The notes under the pieces are model-generated. The model ran no database searches, had not been told where the DNA came from, and was given only the letters and a program-made list of their open reading frames with translations. The position numbers and the translations under genes are program-made. Shown here in pieces: positions 7,484 to 16,399 of a stretch of 64,000 bases of DNA. The DNA is taken from positions 1 to 64,000 of the forward strand of contig DAOPBR010000008.1 in assembly GCA_035395685.1 (NCBI GenBank). Reading direction: 5' to 3'. The first letter of the stretch is position 1. The number at the start of each line of letters is the position of its first letter. This DNA is from JAKJGA01 sp029554345 (GTDB lineage: Bacteria > Spirochaetota > UBA4802 > JAFGJZ01).

Positions 7484-7508
7484 TATAATCTCTAATGAAA
7501 TTAGAATC

Positions 7509-7853
7509 TTATTTTGCTTTTGCAACGATTTCTTTAAAAGCGTTGAAATCTTTGATAGCGATTTCAGAAAGCATCTTTCTGTTGATCTTGATGTTTGCTT
7601 TATCAAGAAGACCGATAAGCTTGCTGTATGACACACCGCAGATTCTTGCAGCTGCATTGATACGCGCGATCCAGAGAATTCTGAACTCGCGTTTTTTTCT
7701 TTTGCGGTCTTTATACGAATGCTGAAGCGCCATTCTATGAGCGTCTTTCGCAGTTCTATAAAGTCTTCTTCTTCCGCCTATATAGCCTTTTACGGCTCTC
7801 ATTATTTTTCTTTGTCTTTTATGGTGAACTAAACCAGTGGTTGCTCTTGGCAT
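7509..7853 (-). CDS. rplT: 50S ribosomal protein L20
   Basis: 114 residues, normal length, beginning MPRATTGLVHHKR with the basic N-terminal extension (RRLYRTAKDAHRMA) that threads into 23S rRNA. It is last in the conserved infC-rpmI-rplT operon. In other bacteria L20 binds the operon mRNA and represses rpmI-rplT translation; I cannot confirm such a site here. A strong terminator follows 26 bp downstream. Confidence 0.98.
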   Translation of the reverse strand: MPRATTGLVHHKRQRKIMRAVKGYIGGRRRLYRTAKDAHRMALQHSYKDRKRKKREFRILWIARINAAARICGVSYSKLIGLLDKANIKINRKMLSEIAIKDFNAFKEIVAKAK

Positions 7854-7878
7854 ACTCTAACCTCTTTAAATATTCGTC

Positions 7879-8076
7879 TTACGCGTAAGGAAGCATTCTG
7901 CTGATTCTATCGAATTCAGGAGTTCTTTCCGCAAACGTTCCTCTGAGCTTTCTTTTTCTGCCCGGAGATTTACACTGAAGCTGGTGTCTTGCAAAAGCGC
8001 TGGCTCTTTTCACTTTACCTTTCTTCGTGATGGAGAATCTTTTCTTTGCTCCGCTATTCGATTTAATTTTAGGCAT
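7879..8076 (-). CDS. rpmI: 50S ribosomal protein L35
   Basis: 65 residues with the L35 hallmark MPKIKSNSGAKKRF and the RKLRGTF segment. Its ATG overlaps the end of infC by 8 bp, consistent with translational coupling, and rplT follows 25 bp later. Confidence 0.98.
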   Translation of the reverse strand: MPKIKSNSGAKKRFSITKKGKVKRASAFARHQLQCKSPGRKRKLRGTFAERTPEFDRISRMLPYA

Positions 8077-8659
8077 TATTTTCCTCTCTGTCTATATCTG
8101 TCTTCTTGATCTTGGCGGATTGGGATACGCCAGGAGCAAGGAACATTGTCATACTTTTTCCTTCAACCAGCGGTCTTCTTTCTACAACCGCACAGTCTGC
8201 AAGTTCACCCTGCATCTTCTCCATTACCCTGAGTCCGAGTTCGGAATAAACGATTTCTCTTCCGCGGAACATCATTGTAACCTTAACTTTATCTCCTTTT
8301 TCAAGGAACTCTCTCGCATGCTTAACTTTATGAGAATAATCATGCTCATCAATAGAAGGACGTAATTTCACTTCTTTTATATGAACGATTTTCTGCTTCT
8401 TCTTGGCTTCTTTTGCCTTTTTGATCTGCTCAAAACGGAATTTGCTGTAATCTGATATCTTAACAATCGACATATCCTGTTTGGATATCTCAATCAGATC
8501 AACTCCTTCGTCTTTTGCCATCTGAAGCGCTTCCGCGAGAGAAACAACACGTGGTTCGTTCTCACCGACTAATCTGACGCTTGGGCCGTCAATTTCCTCA
8601 TTCAAGCGATGCTCTCTGGCATCCTTGCGGTCTCTGCCGCCTTGCCTGCGATTTAAGAT
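8069..8659 (-). CDS. infC: Translation initiation factor IF-3, probable AUC start
   Basis: IF-3 keeps ribosomal subunits apart and rejects initiation at non-canonical start codons. The N domain begins near HRLNEEIDGPSVRLVGE and includes the SLAEAL segment; a Lys-rich linker (KAKEAKKKQ) leads to the C domain (KEVKLRPSIDEHDYSHK, VTMMFRGREI). An ATG exists at 8671, but it is fused to the ribosome site itself (ATGGAGGGG) and has none upstream. The ATC at 8659 lies 5 nt after GGAGG, in the position of the AUU start of E. coli infC, which underlies IF-3 autoregulation. I choose 8659 (196 residues); 8671 would give 200. Confidence 0.93.
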   Translation of the reverse strand: MLNRRQGGRDRKDAREHRLNEEIDGPSVRLVGENEPRVVSLAEALQMAKDEGVDLIEISKQDMSIVKISDYSKFRFEQIKKAKEAKKKQKIVHIKEVKLRPSIDEHDYSHKVKHAREFLEKGDKVKVTMMFRGREIVYSELGLRVMEKMQGELADCAVVERRPLVEGKSMTMFLAPGVSQSAKIKKTDIDREENNA

Positions 8660-8789
8660 ATTCCCCTCCATAGAGATAGAAAGATTTTGACCAGAATGCC
8701 ACACGGCGCATATTTTTAGCAACAATAATTCAGGATAATGACTGAATTAATCGCTGAAAACGACATAATACAGAATAAAATTAACTCTA

Positions 8790-10694
8790 TCAGTTATTTT
8801 CGGATTTTATCAAAGCGATAAAATCATCACAGCTCATAACTTCAGGCTTATCCGAACCGCGTCTTCTGACTGAGACGGAACCTGCTTCAATTTCCTTCTT
8901 GCCGAGTACGGCAACATAAGGTACACGGCTTGTCACTGCGTTTCTTATCTTATAACCCATTGTCTCATTTGACAAATCAATATCAACACGAAGTTCTTCC
9001 TGCTTCATTCTTGCCTGAAGAGCCTTAACGCCTTCAGCTTCGTTTTCTGAAACGTTTATAATAACGCACTGAACCGGAGCAAGCCACACTGGAAACGCTC
9101 CTTTGTAATGCTCGACGAGAATTCCGAAAAATCTTTCAAGCGATCCGAGAAGTGCACGGTGAATCATTATCGGACGGTGATCCTTTCCGTCAGAACCCGA
9201 ATATGAAATATCAAATCTTTCAGGAAGATTAAAATCAAGCTGAACAGTCGAGAGCTGCCAGTCGCGTCCGATAGCGTCTTTTACGGCAATGTCGATCTTC
9301 GGGCCGTAGAAAGCCCCGTCGCCTTCATTAATTTCGTAAGACATTCCGCTTCTCTGAAGAGCTTCTTTGAGAGCAGCTTCCGCCTTATCCCAAAGTTCAA
9401 CCGAACCGACATATTCCTTTTCAGGTCTTGTTGAAATCTTTATCTTGAAATTTTCGAATCCGAATTTCTTAAGCATGAACATCGAAAAATTAAACGCCGC
9501 GAGTATCTCATCGGTTATCTGATCCAGGCGGCAGAAAATATGCGCGTCATCCTGAGTGAATCCTCTAACACGGAGAAGACCGTGAAGAGTCCCTGAACGC
9601 TCGTATCTGTAAACAGTTCCGAACTCTGCAAACTTCACCGGAAAGTCGCGGTAACTGCGCTGTTCGCTTTTATAAACCATCACGTGAAACGGACAGTTCA
9701 TCGGCTTAACATAATAATCTTCGCCGTCAATATCCATCGGCGAATACATTCCATCTTTATAGAAAGACAAGTGCCCGCTGGTTTCCCACAAAAGACTTCT
9801 TCCGATATGAGGAGTATAAATTATTTCGTAACCGTTTTTGTAATGTTCTTTTCTCCAGAAATCTTCAATGAGGACTCTTATGCGGGCGCCCTTAGGTGCC
9901 CAAAGAATCAGACCCTGACCTACTTCATTGCTAACTTCAAAAAGATGCTGATCCTTTCCGATTCTGCGGTGGTCGCGTTCCTTTGCCTCTTCCTGAAGAC
10001 GGATATAATCATCAAGTTCCTTCTTGTCCGGAAAAGAAATTCCGTAAATACGCTGAAGCATTTTATTCTTCTCGTCACCGCGCCAGTACGCACCTGCAAC
10101 GCGAAGAAGCTTGAAAGCTTTGATATCGCCGGTTTTAGCGACATGAGGTCCGCGGCAAAGATCGAAAAAATTTCCCTGAGTGTAAACAGAGCCCATTTCA
10201 TCAGTTATGGCATCAAGAAGTTCAACCTTATAAGTTTCGCCCATATCGGCGAATTTCTTTTTTAAATCAGCAACAGGAATTTCAGAGCGGACTATATTGA
10301 TGTTTTCCTGAGAAAGTCTTGTCATTTCTTTTTCTATTGAAGCTAGATCTTCAGGAGTAAATGGTTTCTCAGCGTCGAAGTCATAATAAAATCCTTCATC
10401 AATTGAAGGTCCTATCGCAAGCTTAACTTTTGGAAAAATATTTTTAACAGCCTGAGCCATCAAATGAGAAGTCGAGTGCCAGTATAATTTTTTTCCTTCG
10501 GCATCCTTGAACGTGATTACCTTAAGCGAAAAATCTTTCTGCGGAATGAAATTCAAGTCTTTAGCTTCTCCGTCAACGGATGCGGCAAGAGCTGCTTTCT
10601 GCAGTGATTTTCCGATTTGTCCTATAATGTCGAAAAGAGTCGAACCGTTCTCGGCAGAAAGCTTTGAACCGTCAGGAAGTGTAATTGATATCAT
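8790..10694 (-). CDS. thrS: Threonyl-tRNA synthetase
   Basis: 634 residues. An N-terminal TGS domain (SITLPDGSKLSAENGSTLFD) is followed by the editing domain with HSTSHLMAQAV and a later Cys-containing strand (FFDLCRGPHV). The class II catalytic core has motif 2 (YRYERSGTLHGLLRVRGFTQDDAHIF) and motif 3 (MIHRALLGSLERF). The C-terminal anticodon-binding domain is present. The ATG at 10694 is chosen because GGAG lies 6 nt upstream; 18 bp separate it from tRNA-Val, so the two are probably cotranscribed. infC follows after about 130 bp. Confidence 0.97.
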   Translation of the reverse strand: MISITLPDGSKLSAENGSTLFDIIGQIGKSLQKAALAASVDGEAKDLNFIPQKDFSLKVITFKDAEGKKLYWHSTSHLMAQAVKNIFPKVKLAIGPSIDEGFYYDFDAEKPFTPEDLASIEKEMTRLSQENINIVRSEIPVADLKKKFADMGETYKVELLDAITDEMGSVYTQGNFFDLCRGPHVAKTGDIKAFKLLRVAGAYWRGDEKNKMLQRIYGISFPDKKELDDYIRLQEEAKERDHRRIGKDQHLFEVSNEVGQGLILWAPKGARIRVLIEDFWRKEHYKNGYEIIYTPHIGRSLLWETSGHLSFYKDGMYSPMDIDGEDYYVKPMNCPFHVMVYKSEQRSYRDFPVKFAEFGTVYRYERSGTLHGLLRVRGFTQDDAHIFCRLDQITDEILAAFNFSMFMLKKFGFENFKIKISTRPEKEYVGSVELWDKAEAALKEALQRSGMSYEINEGDGAFYGPKIDIAVKDAIGRDWQLSTVQLDFNLPERFDISYSGSDGKDHRPIMIHRALLGSLERFFGILVEHYKGAFPVWLAPVQCVIINVSENEAEGVKALQARMKQEELRVDIDLSNETMGYKIRNAVTSRVPYVAVLGKKEIEAGSVSVRRRGSDKPEVMSCDDFIALIKSENN

Positions 10695-10711
10695 GGTAAA
10701 CTCCAAGATCT

Positions 10712-10785
10712 TGGGCGATACTGGATTCGAACCAGTGACCTCCTGCGTGTCGAGCAGGCGCTCTAACCAACTGAGCTAACCGCCC
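10712..10785 (-). tRNA. tRNA-Val (GAC), with unusual C33
   Basis: All arms fold. Acceptor GGGCGGT pairs with ATCGCCC (one G-U), the D arm is GCTC/GAGC, the anticodon stem CCTGC/GCAGG, the T arm ACTGG-TTCGAAT-CCAGT, and the discriminator is A73. The anticodon loop is TCGACAC, placing GAC at 34-36 (valine, agreeing with A73) but C instead of the near-universal U at position 33. CCA is not encoded. thrS begins 17 bp after the 3' end. Confidence 0.9.
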
Positions 10786-10838
10786 CCAAGTAAGTATGTA
10801 GAAATATTTTTTATGACGTTAGCTTGTCAAGCCGAATA

Positions 10839-11594
10839 TCAAAGTTTTTTCTTTCTGAATAGAACGACTTCATAATTCTCATCGATCTCTTCTCCGTCAA
10901 AACCGTAAAGCTCGGCAAGCAAAGCTTCGTTTTCAGAGAGAAACGCAAGATGGTCTCCGCGCATGACGTCTTTTCCGAAATAGAATTTAGAATAATGAGA
11001 AACCATATCTTTCAGATTCCTTCTGAAGACAAATTTCTCCGACTTAATAAAATCAAAACCCTTGAGATCAGCAAATGTCTTGAGATCCGTTTCAAGATAA
11101 TAGTCCGAATGAACAGGATTTATGCATTTGATGAGCTCATCATAAACTCCGTCGATATCCGCGTCAGGAAGAACAACTCCCGTAAAAAGAAAATATCCTT
11201 CGGGATTCAGAACACGTTTTGATTCTTCAAGTATATTTATGGAATCGAACATATCGAGAATGTCAGAACATATAACCATGTCGAATTTCTCGTAATCGAG
11301 CGGCATCAGCGAATATGAACCGTTGACGGCAAACACATTGTCATTTCCCTGATTCGAAAGAAACAGTTTGATGTTTTCAAAATAATTCTCAAGAACATAA
11401 TGCTTTTTCTGCTTAAGATATTCAGGCATGAAATTTTTAACAAAAGAAAGCCGCAAAACTTTTTCAGGCAGATACTCTCTAAGAAAAGTATCAACTGTAC
11501 CGATAAGTTTTTCTTTTCTGAAATCAGCTCCGACTTCATAAGGCTGATAAAACTCGCCTGCCAGATAATTTTGTATAAGTTCTTCTCTGTTCAT
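10839..11594 (-). CDS. Class I SAM-dependent methyltransferase-like protein
   Basis: 251 residues. The Rossmann-like core includes NVFAVNGSYSLMPL, the acidic strand KFDMVICSDILDMF and RVLNPEGYFLFTGVV, a Methyltransf_11-style pattern. The usual glycine-rich SAM motif I is not obvious near the N-terminus, so activity is uncertain. The N-terminal ~70 residues (EKVLRLSFVKNF) are of unknown nature. The start at 11594 is preferred over 11606 because GGGG lies 4 nt upstream. It lies just upstream of tRNA-Val. The substrate cannot be inferred. Confidence 0.65.
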   Translation of the reverse strand: MNREELIQNYLAGEFYQPYEVGADFRKEKLIGTVDTFLREYLPEKVLRLSFVKNFMPEYLKQKKHYVLENYFENIKLFLSNQGNDNVFAVNGSYSLMPLDYEKFDMVICSDILDMFDSINILEESKRVLNPEGYFLFTGVVLPDADIDGVYDELIKCINPVHSDYYLETDLKTFADLKGFDFIKSEKFVFRRNLKDMVSHYSKFYFGKDVMRGDHLAFLSENEALLAELYGFDGEEIDENYEVVLFRKKKL

Positions 11595-11736
11595 ATTGCC
11601 CCGCATGACAAGATTTTATTATTGACACATTTTGTAATCAATTAAAAAACTTATTTTGAAATTTAATCAATACTTTTTCATCTCATTTCCCGCAAAACGG
11701 CGTGAGATATTTTTTCTGCCCCAAACCGGAGAGTTT

Positions 11737-12555
11737 ATGACCGATAAAAGCGTTTATTATGATTCTTATAAAGAAGACCGTGATATTATTCTTGAATATA
11801 ACCAGATCAATCTCAAGGAAGTCGGTGTATCAAATATTCTCGGAATGGGCATAGATAATCTCACATGCATGCACGCCGTTGCAAAAGTCGTAAAGATGAT
11901 TGAAGAAGGCGGAGTTCATCACGTCATCAATCTTAATCCGTACAAACTTCTCCGTTACCGCGCAAACAGAGAACTTAAGACTATTTACAATAAATCTTCT
12001 CTCAGATTCGCATCCGGCGCAGGCATTCAATGGGCAGCCAAAATGCTTAAGTTTCCGATTAGAGAAAGAATCCCTTTCATTCATTTTATGATGGAGCTTA
12101 TAAGAATTTCTGAAATAAAAGAACTTTCAATATTTCTTGTAGGCGGAAAACCCGAGACCGCAGAAAGAGCTTTCGCAAACATCAAAAAATCTTTTCCGAA
12201 TATACGCATAGTCGGAAGACACGGCGGTTTCTTCAATCCCGACCGTGAGAAATCAGTAGTTGAAGCTATAAGAAAATCAGAAGCAAACATAGTTTTCGTA
12301 GGCATGGGTTTCCCGAAAGAAGACCGGTGGATCGCGAAATTCGGCAAACAATTCAAAAATGTTGTTTTTATAAGCGCAGGCGGATCTCTGGATATAATAT
12401 CCGGTGAAAACAGAAAAGCTCCGGAATTTTTTACAGAACGCGGCACGGAATGGTTTTACAGAATAATAACCAAGCCGTGGAGAATCGGCCGTTTATTCAG
12501 GGTATGTCTTTTTTTCGTACATACAGTACTTTACAGAATATTTAAGTCAAGATGA
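11737..12555 (+). CDS. WecG/TagA/CpsF-family glycosyltransferase
   Basis: 272 residues. The family transfers ManNAc-type sugars from UDP to lipid-linked GlcNAc at the membrane. Visible family blocks are INLNPYKLLRYRAN, RFASGAGIQWAAK, IFLVGGKPETAE, IVGRHGGFF, IVFVGMGFPKEDRWI and ISAGGSLDIISGENRKAPEFF, then a basic C-terminus near GTEWFYRIITKPWRIGRLFR. The ATG at 11737 follows GGAGAG. It overlaps the DUF493 gene by 4 bp. No other cell-wall polysaccharide gene is nearby, so the product is unknown. Confidence 0.9.
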   Translation: MTDKSVYYDSYKEDRDIILEYNQINLKEVGVSNILGMGIDNLTCMHAVAKVVKMIEEGGVHHVINLNPYKLLRYRANRELKTIYNKSSLRFASGAGIQWAAKMLKFPIRERIPFIHFMMELIRISEIKELSIFLVGGKPETAERAFANIKKSFPNIRIVGRHGGFFNPDREKSVVEAIRKSEANIVFVGMGFPKEDRWIAKFGKQFKNVVFISAGGSLDIISGENRKAPEFFTERGTEWFYRIITKPWRIGRLFRVCLFFVHTVLYRIFKSR

Positions 12556-12791
12556 GCGAATTTCCACGAGAAATAACATTCAAGGCTGTTTTCCGCACAT
12601 CTGATTTTGTTTCAGAATCAGTCAGGGTTCTGCTTTCAGAAAAACTTGAAACATTCAGCCTTTCTGAAAAAACAAGCGGAGGCGGAAAATTTATCAGCTT
12701 CACGGTTTCCGCTCATTTTGAAAGCGAAGAGAAACTAAATGCTCTCACGGGTTCTGTTTCGTCAATTGAAGGTTTTACTTTGATGGTCTGA
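12552..12791 (+). CDS. DUF493 (YbeD-like) family protein
   Basis: 79 residues with the YbeD-like ferredoxin-type pattern ITFKAVFRTSD, GKFISFTVSAHF and SSIEGFTLMV. YbeD-like proteins are thought to be small regulatory or accessory proteins, function not settled. It overlaps wecG-like by 4 bp at its start and the convergent BaiN-type gene by 17 bp at its end. Confidence 0.75.
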   Translation: MSEFPREITFKAVFRTSDFVSESVRVLLSEKLETFSLSEKTSGGGKFISFTVSAHFESEEKLNALTGSVSSIEGFTLMV

Positions 12792-13986
12792 CTGCTCTTC
12801 CCGCAAGCGCGCCGCTTGCCCATGCAAAGTGCAGATTAAATCCGCCGGTATCTCCGTCAACATTCAGAAGTTCTCCGGTTATATGAATACCGCGCATTTT
12901 TTTTGATTCCATCGTAAACGGATTTACCTCATTGCAGTCAACACCGCCTGCGGCAACAACTGCTTCCGAAAAACCCCTCGCTTCGCCCGGATTAAAACGC
13001 GATGCTTTTAATAGCGAGGATATTTCAGCGCATCTTTCCATGTAAGAAAACGCTTCACGCGCAGGATCAAATGATGCAAGCTCGAGAAAAACCTGACCCA
13101 TGCGTTTTTTCAAAATACCGCCGAGCGCAAAAGATGCGGATCTGCCCCGTACAGAAAATATTTTTTCGAGCAGTTTAGCGAGTTCACCGTGCTTTATCGA
13201 AGGAAACAGATCAATTTCAATCTCAGCGTTTTCTATATCCGGATCATTTACATATCTCGAAATATCCAGTGTCACAGGACCGGAAAATCCGTATTTGGTG
13301 AAAAGAATTTCACCTTCAGAATGCCGAATCTCTTTGCCGTTCGAAATTACTTTCAGTGCGCAGTTCCATTTTATACCTTCGAGACGGTGAATCTTTTTCA
13401 ACGGAATATTTACAGGAACAACAGCCGGAAAGGGTTCAATCACATTATGACCGACTGAGGAAGACATTTGATAACCGTCAGAACTCCCCCCTAAAGAAGG
13501 ATAAGAACAACCACCTGAAGCTATTATTATTTTATCAAAATCATAAACTTCACTATTATCAATTGAAAGTTCGAATTTATCTTTTATCTTTTTTATCCGC
13601 GAAATACGGGATGAAGTTTTTATGCTTATATTTTTCCTTTGCGCATCAAAAAGAAGAGCATCGACGACAGACGAACTCTGAAAAGAAAAAGGATACAGCT
13701 TTCCATTTTTTCCTTCAGCAAAGGGAATTCCAATATCATAAAAATAATCCCTGACGGATTCCATTCCGAAATGCGAAATCACCTTCATCGCGAAATCGGA
13801 ATCGCCATGATAGACATTACGGTCAATCTGCATATTGGAAATATTGCATTGACCATTTCCGCTCGCTGTAACTTTTTTTAAAGGGCGGTCATTTTTTTCA
13901 AAAACTGTTACAAGACATTCTTCTGCCGCAAAAAGTGCAGAAAATATTCCGCTCGCTCCAGCGCCTATTACACCGACTTTAGTCAT
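12775..13986 (-). CDS. BaiN/HI0933-family NAD(P)/FAD-dependent oxidoreductase
   Basis: 403 residues. The FAD-binding N-terminus is VGVIGAGASGIFSALFAAE. Family blocks follow: KKVTASGNGQCNISN, IIIASGGCSYPSLGGSSDGYQ, GEILFTKYGFSGPVTLDIS, and a C-terminal GGVDCNEVNPFTMESKK with DGDTGGFNLHFAWASG. The substrate of most members is unknown; the name BaiN from bile-acid operons should not be taken as function. GAGG precedes the ATG. The 3' end overlaps the convergent DUF493 gene. Confidence 0.9.
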   Translation of the reverse strand: MTKVGVIGAGASGIFSALFAAEECLVTVFEKNDRPLKKVTASGNGQCNISNMQIDRNVYHGDSDFAMKVISHFGMESVRDYFYDIGIPFAEGKNGKLYPFSFQSSSVVDALLFDAQRKNISIKTSSRISRIKKIKDKFELSIDNSEVYDFDKIIIASGGCSYPSLGGSSDGYQMSSSVGHNVIEPFPAVVPVNIPLKKIHRLEGIKWNCALKVISNGKEIRHSEGEILFTKYGFSGPVTLDISRYVNDPDIENAEIEIDLFPSIKHGELAKLLEKIFSVRGRSASFALGGILKKRMGQVFLELASFDPAREAFSYMERCAEISSLLKASRFNPGEARGFSEAVVAAGGVDCNEVNPFTMESKKMRGIHITGELLNVDGDTGGFNLHFAWASGALAGRAVRPSK

Positions 13987-14040
13987 TAATTATCCTCTCT
14001 TTTGCTTGACCCCAGCAAAGATATTTGTCAAGATAATTCA

Positions 14041-14643
14041 ATGAGATCTAAAAACATAATATTCCTTTTTGTTGTCTTCATTCCGGCATTAAGCCCGGCA
14101 CAATTAAAACAAACTGAAAGAAACGGCGTCATCGAAATACGCTCTTCAAAAATAATCAAAAGATCTTCTTCCGCGAAGACTATCAGCAAATCAGAATTCG
14201 ATGATATCATCGAAGCCGAATGCGCAAAGAATACAATCGATCCTTATCTTATAAAGTGTATAATTAAAATCGAATCGGATTTCAATCCCAGAGCGAGATC
14301 ATGCAAGGGTGCAATGGGTCTCATGCAGCTGATGCCGGCAACGGCAAAAATATACCGCATCAAAGACGCTTATGACCCGGCAGAAAATATTTATGCAGGC
14401 ACAAAACACTTCGCGTGTCTCATGGACGAATTTTCTAATGACGTTATTATGGCTTTAGCGGCTTATCACGCTGGAAGCTCACGTGTAAAAAAAGCCGGAG
14501 GAGTTCCGCCGATTAAAGATACTATAAATTATGTAAAAAGCGTATTATCGTATTACGAACCGAGAACCGGCGAAGAAATCGAAAAATCAGTAAAAAAAGT
14601 CTACAGCAGAATATCCGGCGAAACAATAGAATTCCGGAACTGA
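14041..14643 (+). CDS. Exported lytic transglycosylase (Slt family)
   Basis: 200 residues with signal peptide MRSKNIIFLFVVFIPALSPA. The family cleaves peptidoglycan glycan strands to 1,6-anhydromuramyl ends in the periplasm. Visible motifs are the catalytic glutamate in IIKIESDFNP, GAMGLMQLMPATA, AYHAGSSRV and DTINYVKSVLSYY. The ATG at 14041 is chosen because it starts the signal peptide; the ribosome site is weak. It abuts the convergent MCP-like gene with no spacer. Confidence 0.9.
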   Translation: MRSKNIIFLFVVFIPALSPAQLKQTERNGVIEIRSSKIIKRSSSAKTISKSEFDDIIEAECAKNTIDPYLIKCIIKIESDFNPRARSCKGAMGLMQLMPATAKIYRIKDAYDPAENIYAGTKHFACLMDEFSNDVIMALAAYHAGSSRVKKAGGVPPIKDTINYVKSVLSYYEPRTGEEIEKSVKKVYSRISGETIEFRN

Positions 14644-16353
14644 TCAGAAAAATTCAATCGTTCCCTGATTTGAAGACACATCCTCCGAGAGTTCGCTTAC
14701 AAACGAAAGAAGCATATTAATCTCATATTCACTGACACCGGTCTGAGACGCTATAGATTCTTTCAGGGAAGGAATCATGCCGGAATAATCCTTACCTTCA
14801 ACGGCGGATTTTTTATAAAAAGAAAGAGCATCATCAATAATTTTTTTTACATTTAAGAACGCATCAAATCTATTAATATCGCTCTTCAAAAGATTTTCCA
14901 TTTCGTCAAAATGAGTATGCATTTTTTTTTCAAAATCATCATGATAGAGCCGGGACTCATTAACATCATCCGACATCTTCTTTATCGATTGTGCGCATTC
15001 TTCAAGAATCTCTTTTTGAATATCAAAAGATCTGTTATAATGTCTGATATTTTTTTTCAGTGCAGAATAAGTCAAAGAATAATGAGCTGCACCTCTATCC
15101 GCCTCGTTTTTTATAAGCCGGGGAATATCACTCACATCTGACAGAGAACCTTCGAGCGAACGTTTAAGCTCATCATAACGGGCAAGCTCAATCCGGGTAA
15201 GCAGAATTATTCTTTCAAAATTTTTAGCTATATCAGCAAGTTTTTTATAAAAATCGCCGAACTTAGCCATATTGCCTTCAACTTCAGAAGCTATATTTTT
15301 CAGTTTAAGTTTCATGCCGACAATCTCATCAAGATGTCTTGAATATTCACTCTGCAGCGAATTAATTCTATCCCATATTTCCGAAAGCTGTTTCTTCTCG
15401 TTATCTTTCTTTTCAGAATTAAAATTGGAAATAAACGATTCATACGAAGTTTCAATATCCGCAAAAATGGAACTCAGCGTGTCCAGAAACATGTCCATGC
15501 TGTGCTTAACAGCTTCAAGTTTTTTTGACGCAAGCCACGAAAAAAAACCATCATCCGACGGATAACGCATAAAATAATCAATAAGAAAAATCAGCTTTTC
15601 CACATCCTGCCTGAAAAGATCTTCAAGCTGATAATTAACAATGACACTCTCGAGTTTTTCTCCGGCTGATATCATTATCGATAAATCTTTATTAACAGAT
15701 AATGAAAGAGAATTCAAACTACGGCCGAATTTATCGAAGTTATCACGTCCCGTAAGCTGAAAAGATGTAAGACTGTTTTCATAAAGCATATCGATATCAT
15801 TTTTAATAGATACGAATTTTTCAGATACTGAGACAAGAGAATTCATCTGATTTGAAAACTTGTCTCCGAGCGCGGCTCCCTGTCTTGAAAGATCGCTCAT
15901 TTTCTTCGAAATAGTGGCAAGAGAAATTCCGATATCACCCGCCCGCGCAGAAATTACCATCGTATTTACCGCATACATCTCCACCGACTCAAGATGACCG
16001 AGAACAGTAGAAACACTTGTACTGAGTTTATCGATATCAGCAATACTGCTTAATATAATTTCATGAATATCGGAATCCTCCGACATAATTTTAACTGCCT
16101 TGTTTACTGAAGCGGAAAGCCTTTCTTTCGCCGATTTAACGGTGCGGGAAAAAAAGGTGTTTTCACCGGCAAAACCGTCAACCGGAAAAAAATGCTTAAC
16201 ATACGGAGAAACATCATCTATAAAAGATGAAATTGACTGAGACGATGTTTTTACTTTAACGGAAATATTTTCAAAAAGTTCCCGCAGATTATCTTTTATT
16301 AAAAGCGATTCTTTTCTCAATTTTTCCGATTCGATTCTGATTTCGGAATTCAT
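14644..16353 (-). CDS. Soluble coiled-coil protein with MCP-like signalling tip
   Basis: 569 residues, no membrane segment, almost entirely helical heptads. The stretch from about 135 (SVEMYAVNTMVISARAGDIG, followed by ISLATISKKMSDLSRQG) matches the hairpin tip of methyl-accepting chemotaxis proteins, where NTLLLALNAAIEAARAGE-type sequence contacts CheA/CheW. No ligand domain or HAMP is seen. The C-terminal ~250 residues form further coiled coil. It follows the CheY-like gene by 46 bp, so the two are probably an operon. No CheA, CheW, CheR or CheB is present here. It may feed a distant chemosensory array or act independently. Confidence 0.7.
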   Translation of the reverse strand: MNSEIRIESEKLRKESLLIKDNLRELFENISVKVKTSSQSISSFIDDVSPYVKHFFPVDGFAGENTFFSRTVKSAKERLSASVNKAVKIMSEDSDIHEIILSSIADIDKLSTSVSTVLGHLESVEMYAVNTMVISARAGDIGISLATISKKMSDLSRQGAALGDKFSNQMNSLVSVSEKFVSIKNDIDMLYENSLTSFQLTGRDNFDKFGRSLNSLSLSVNKDLSIMISAGEKLESVIVNYQLEDLFRQDVEKLIFLIDYFMRYPSDDGFFSWLASKKLEAVKHSMDMFLDTLSSIFADIETSYESFISNFNSEKKDNEKKQLSEIWDRINSLQSEYSRHLDEIVGMKLKLKNIASEVEGNMAKFGDFYKKLADIAKNFERIILLTRIELARYDELKRSLEGSLSDVSDIPRLIKNEADRGAAHYSLTYSALKKNIRHYNRSFDIQKEILEECAQSIKKMSDDVNESRLYHDDFEKKMHTHFDEMENLLKSDINRFDAFLNVKKIIDDALSFYKKSAVEGKDYSGMIPSLKESIASQTGVSEYEINMLLSFVSELSEDVSSNQGTIEFF

Positions 16354-16399
16354 TCACTTCCTCTCAGCGCATAAAAAAGCATTATCAAAATGGAAATAA

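Noticed and set aside
7235..7657. Minus-strand frame through the inverted-repeat cluster (SFVCVTKETGERKIRR..)
   Set aside because: It is generated by the palindromic repeats and overlaps rplT in another frame. I treat the region as non-coding.
10507..10779. Open frame ending GFEPVTSCVSSRRSNQLS on the plus strand
   Set aside because: This is the well-known antisense translation of a tRNA gene, running into the complement of thrS.
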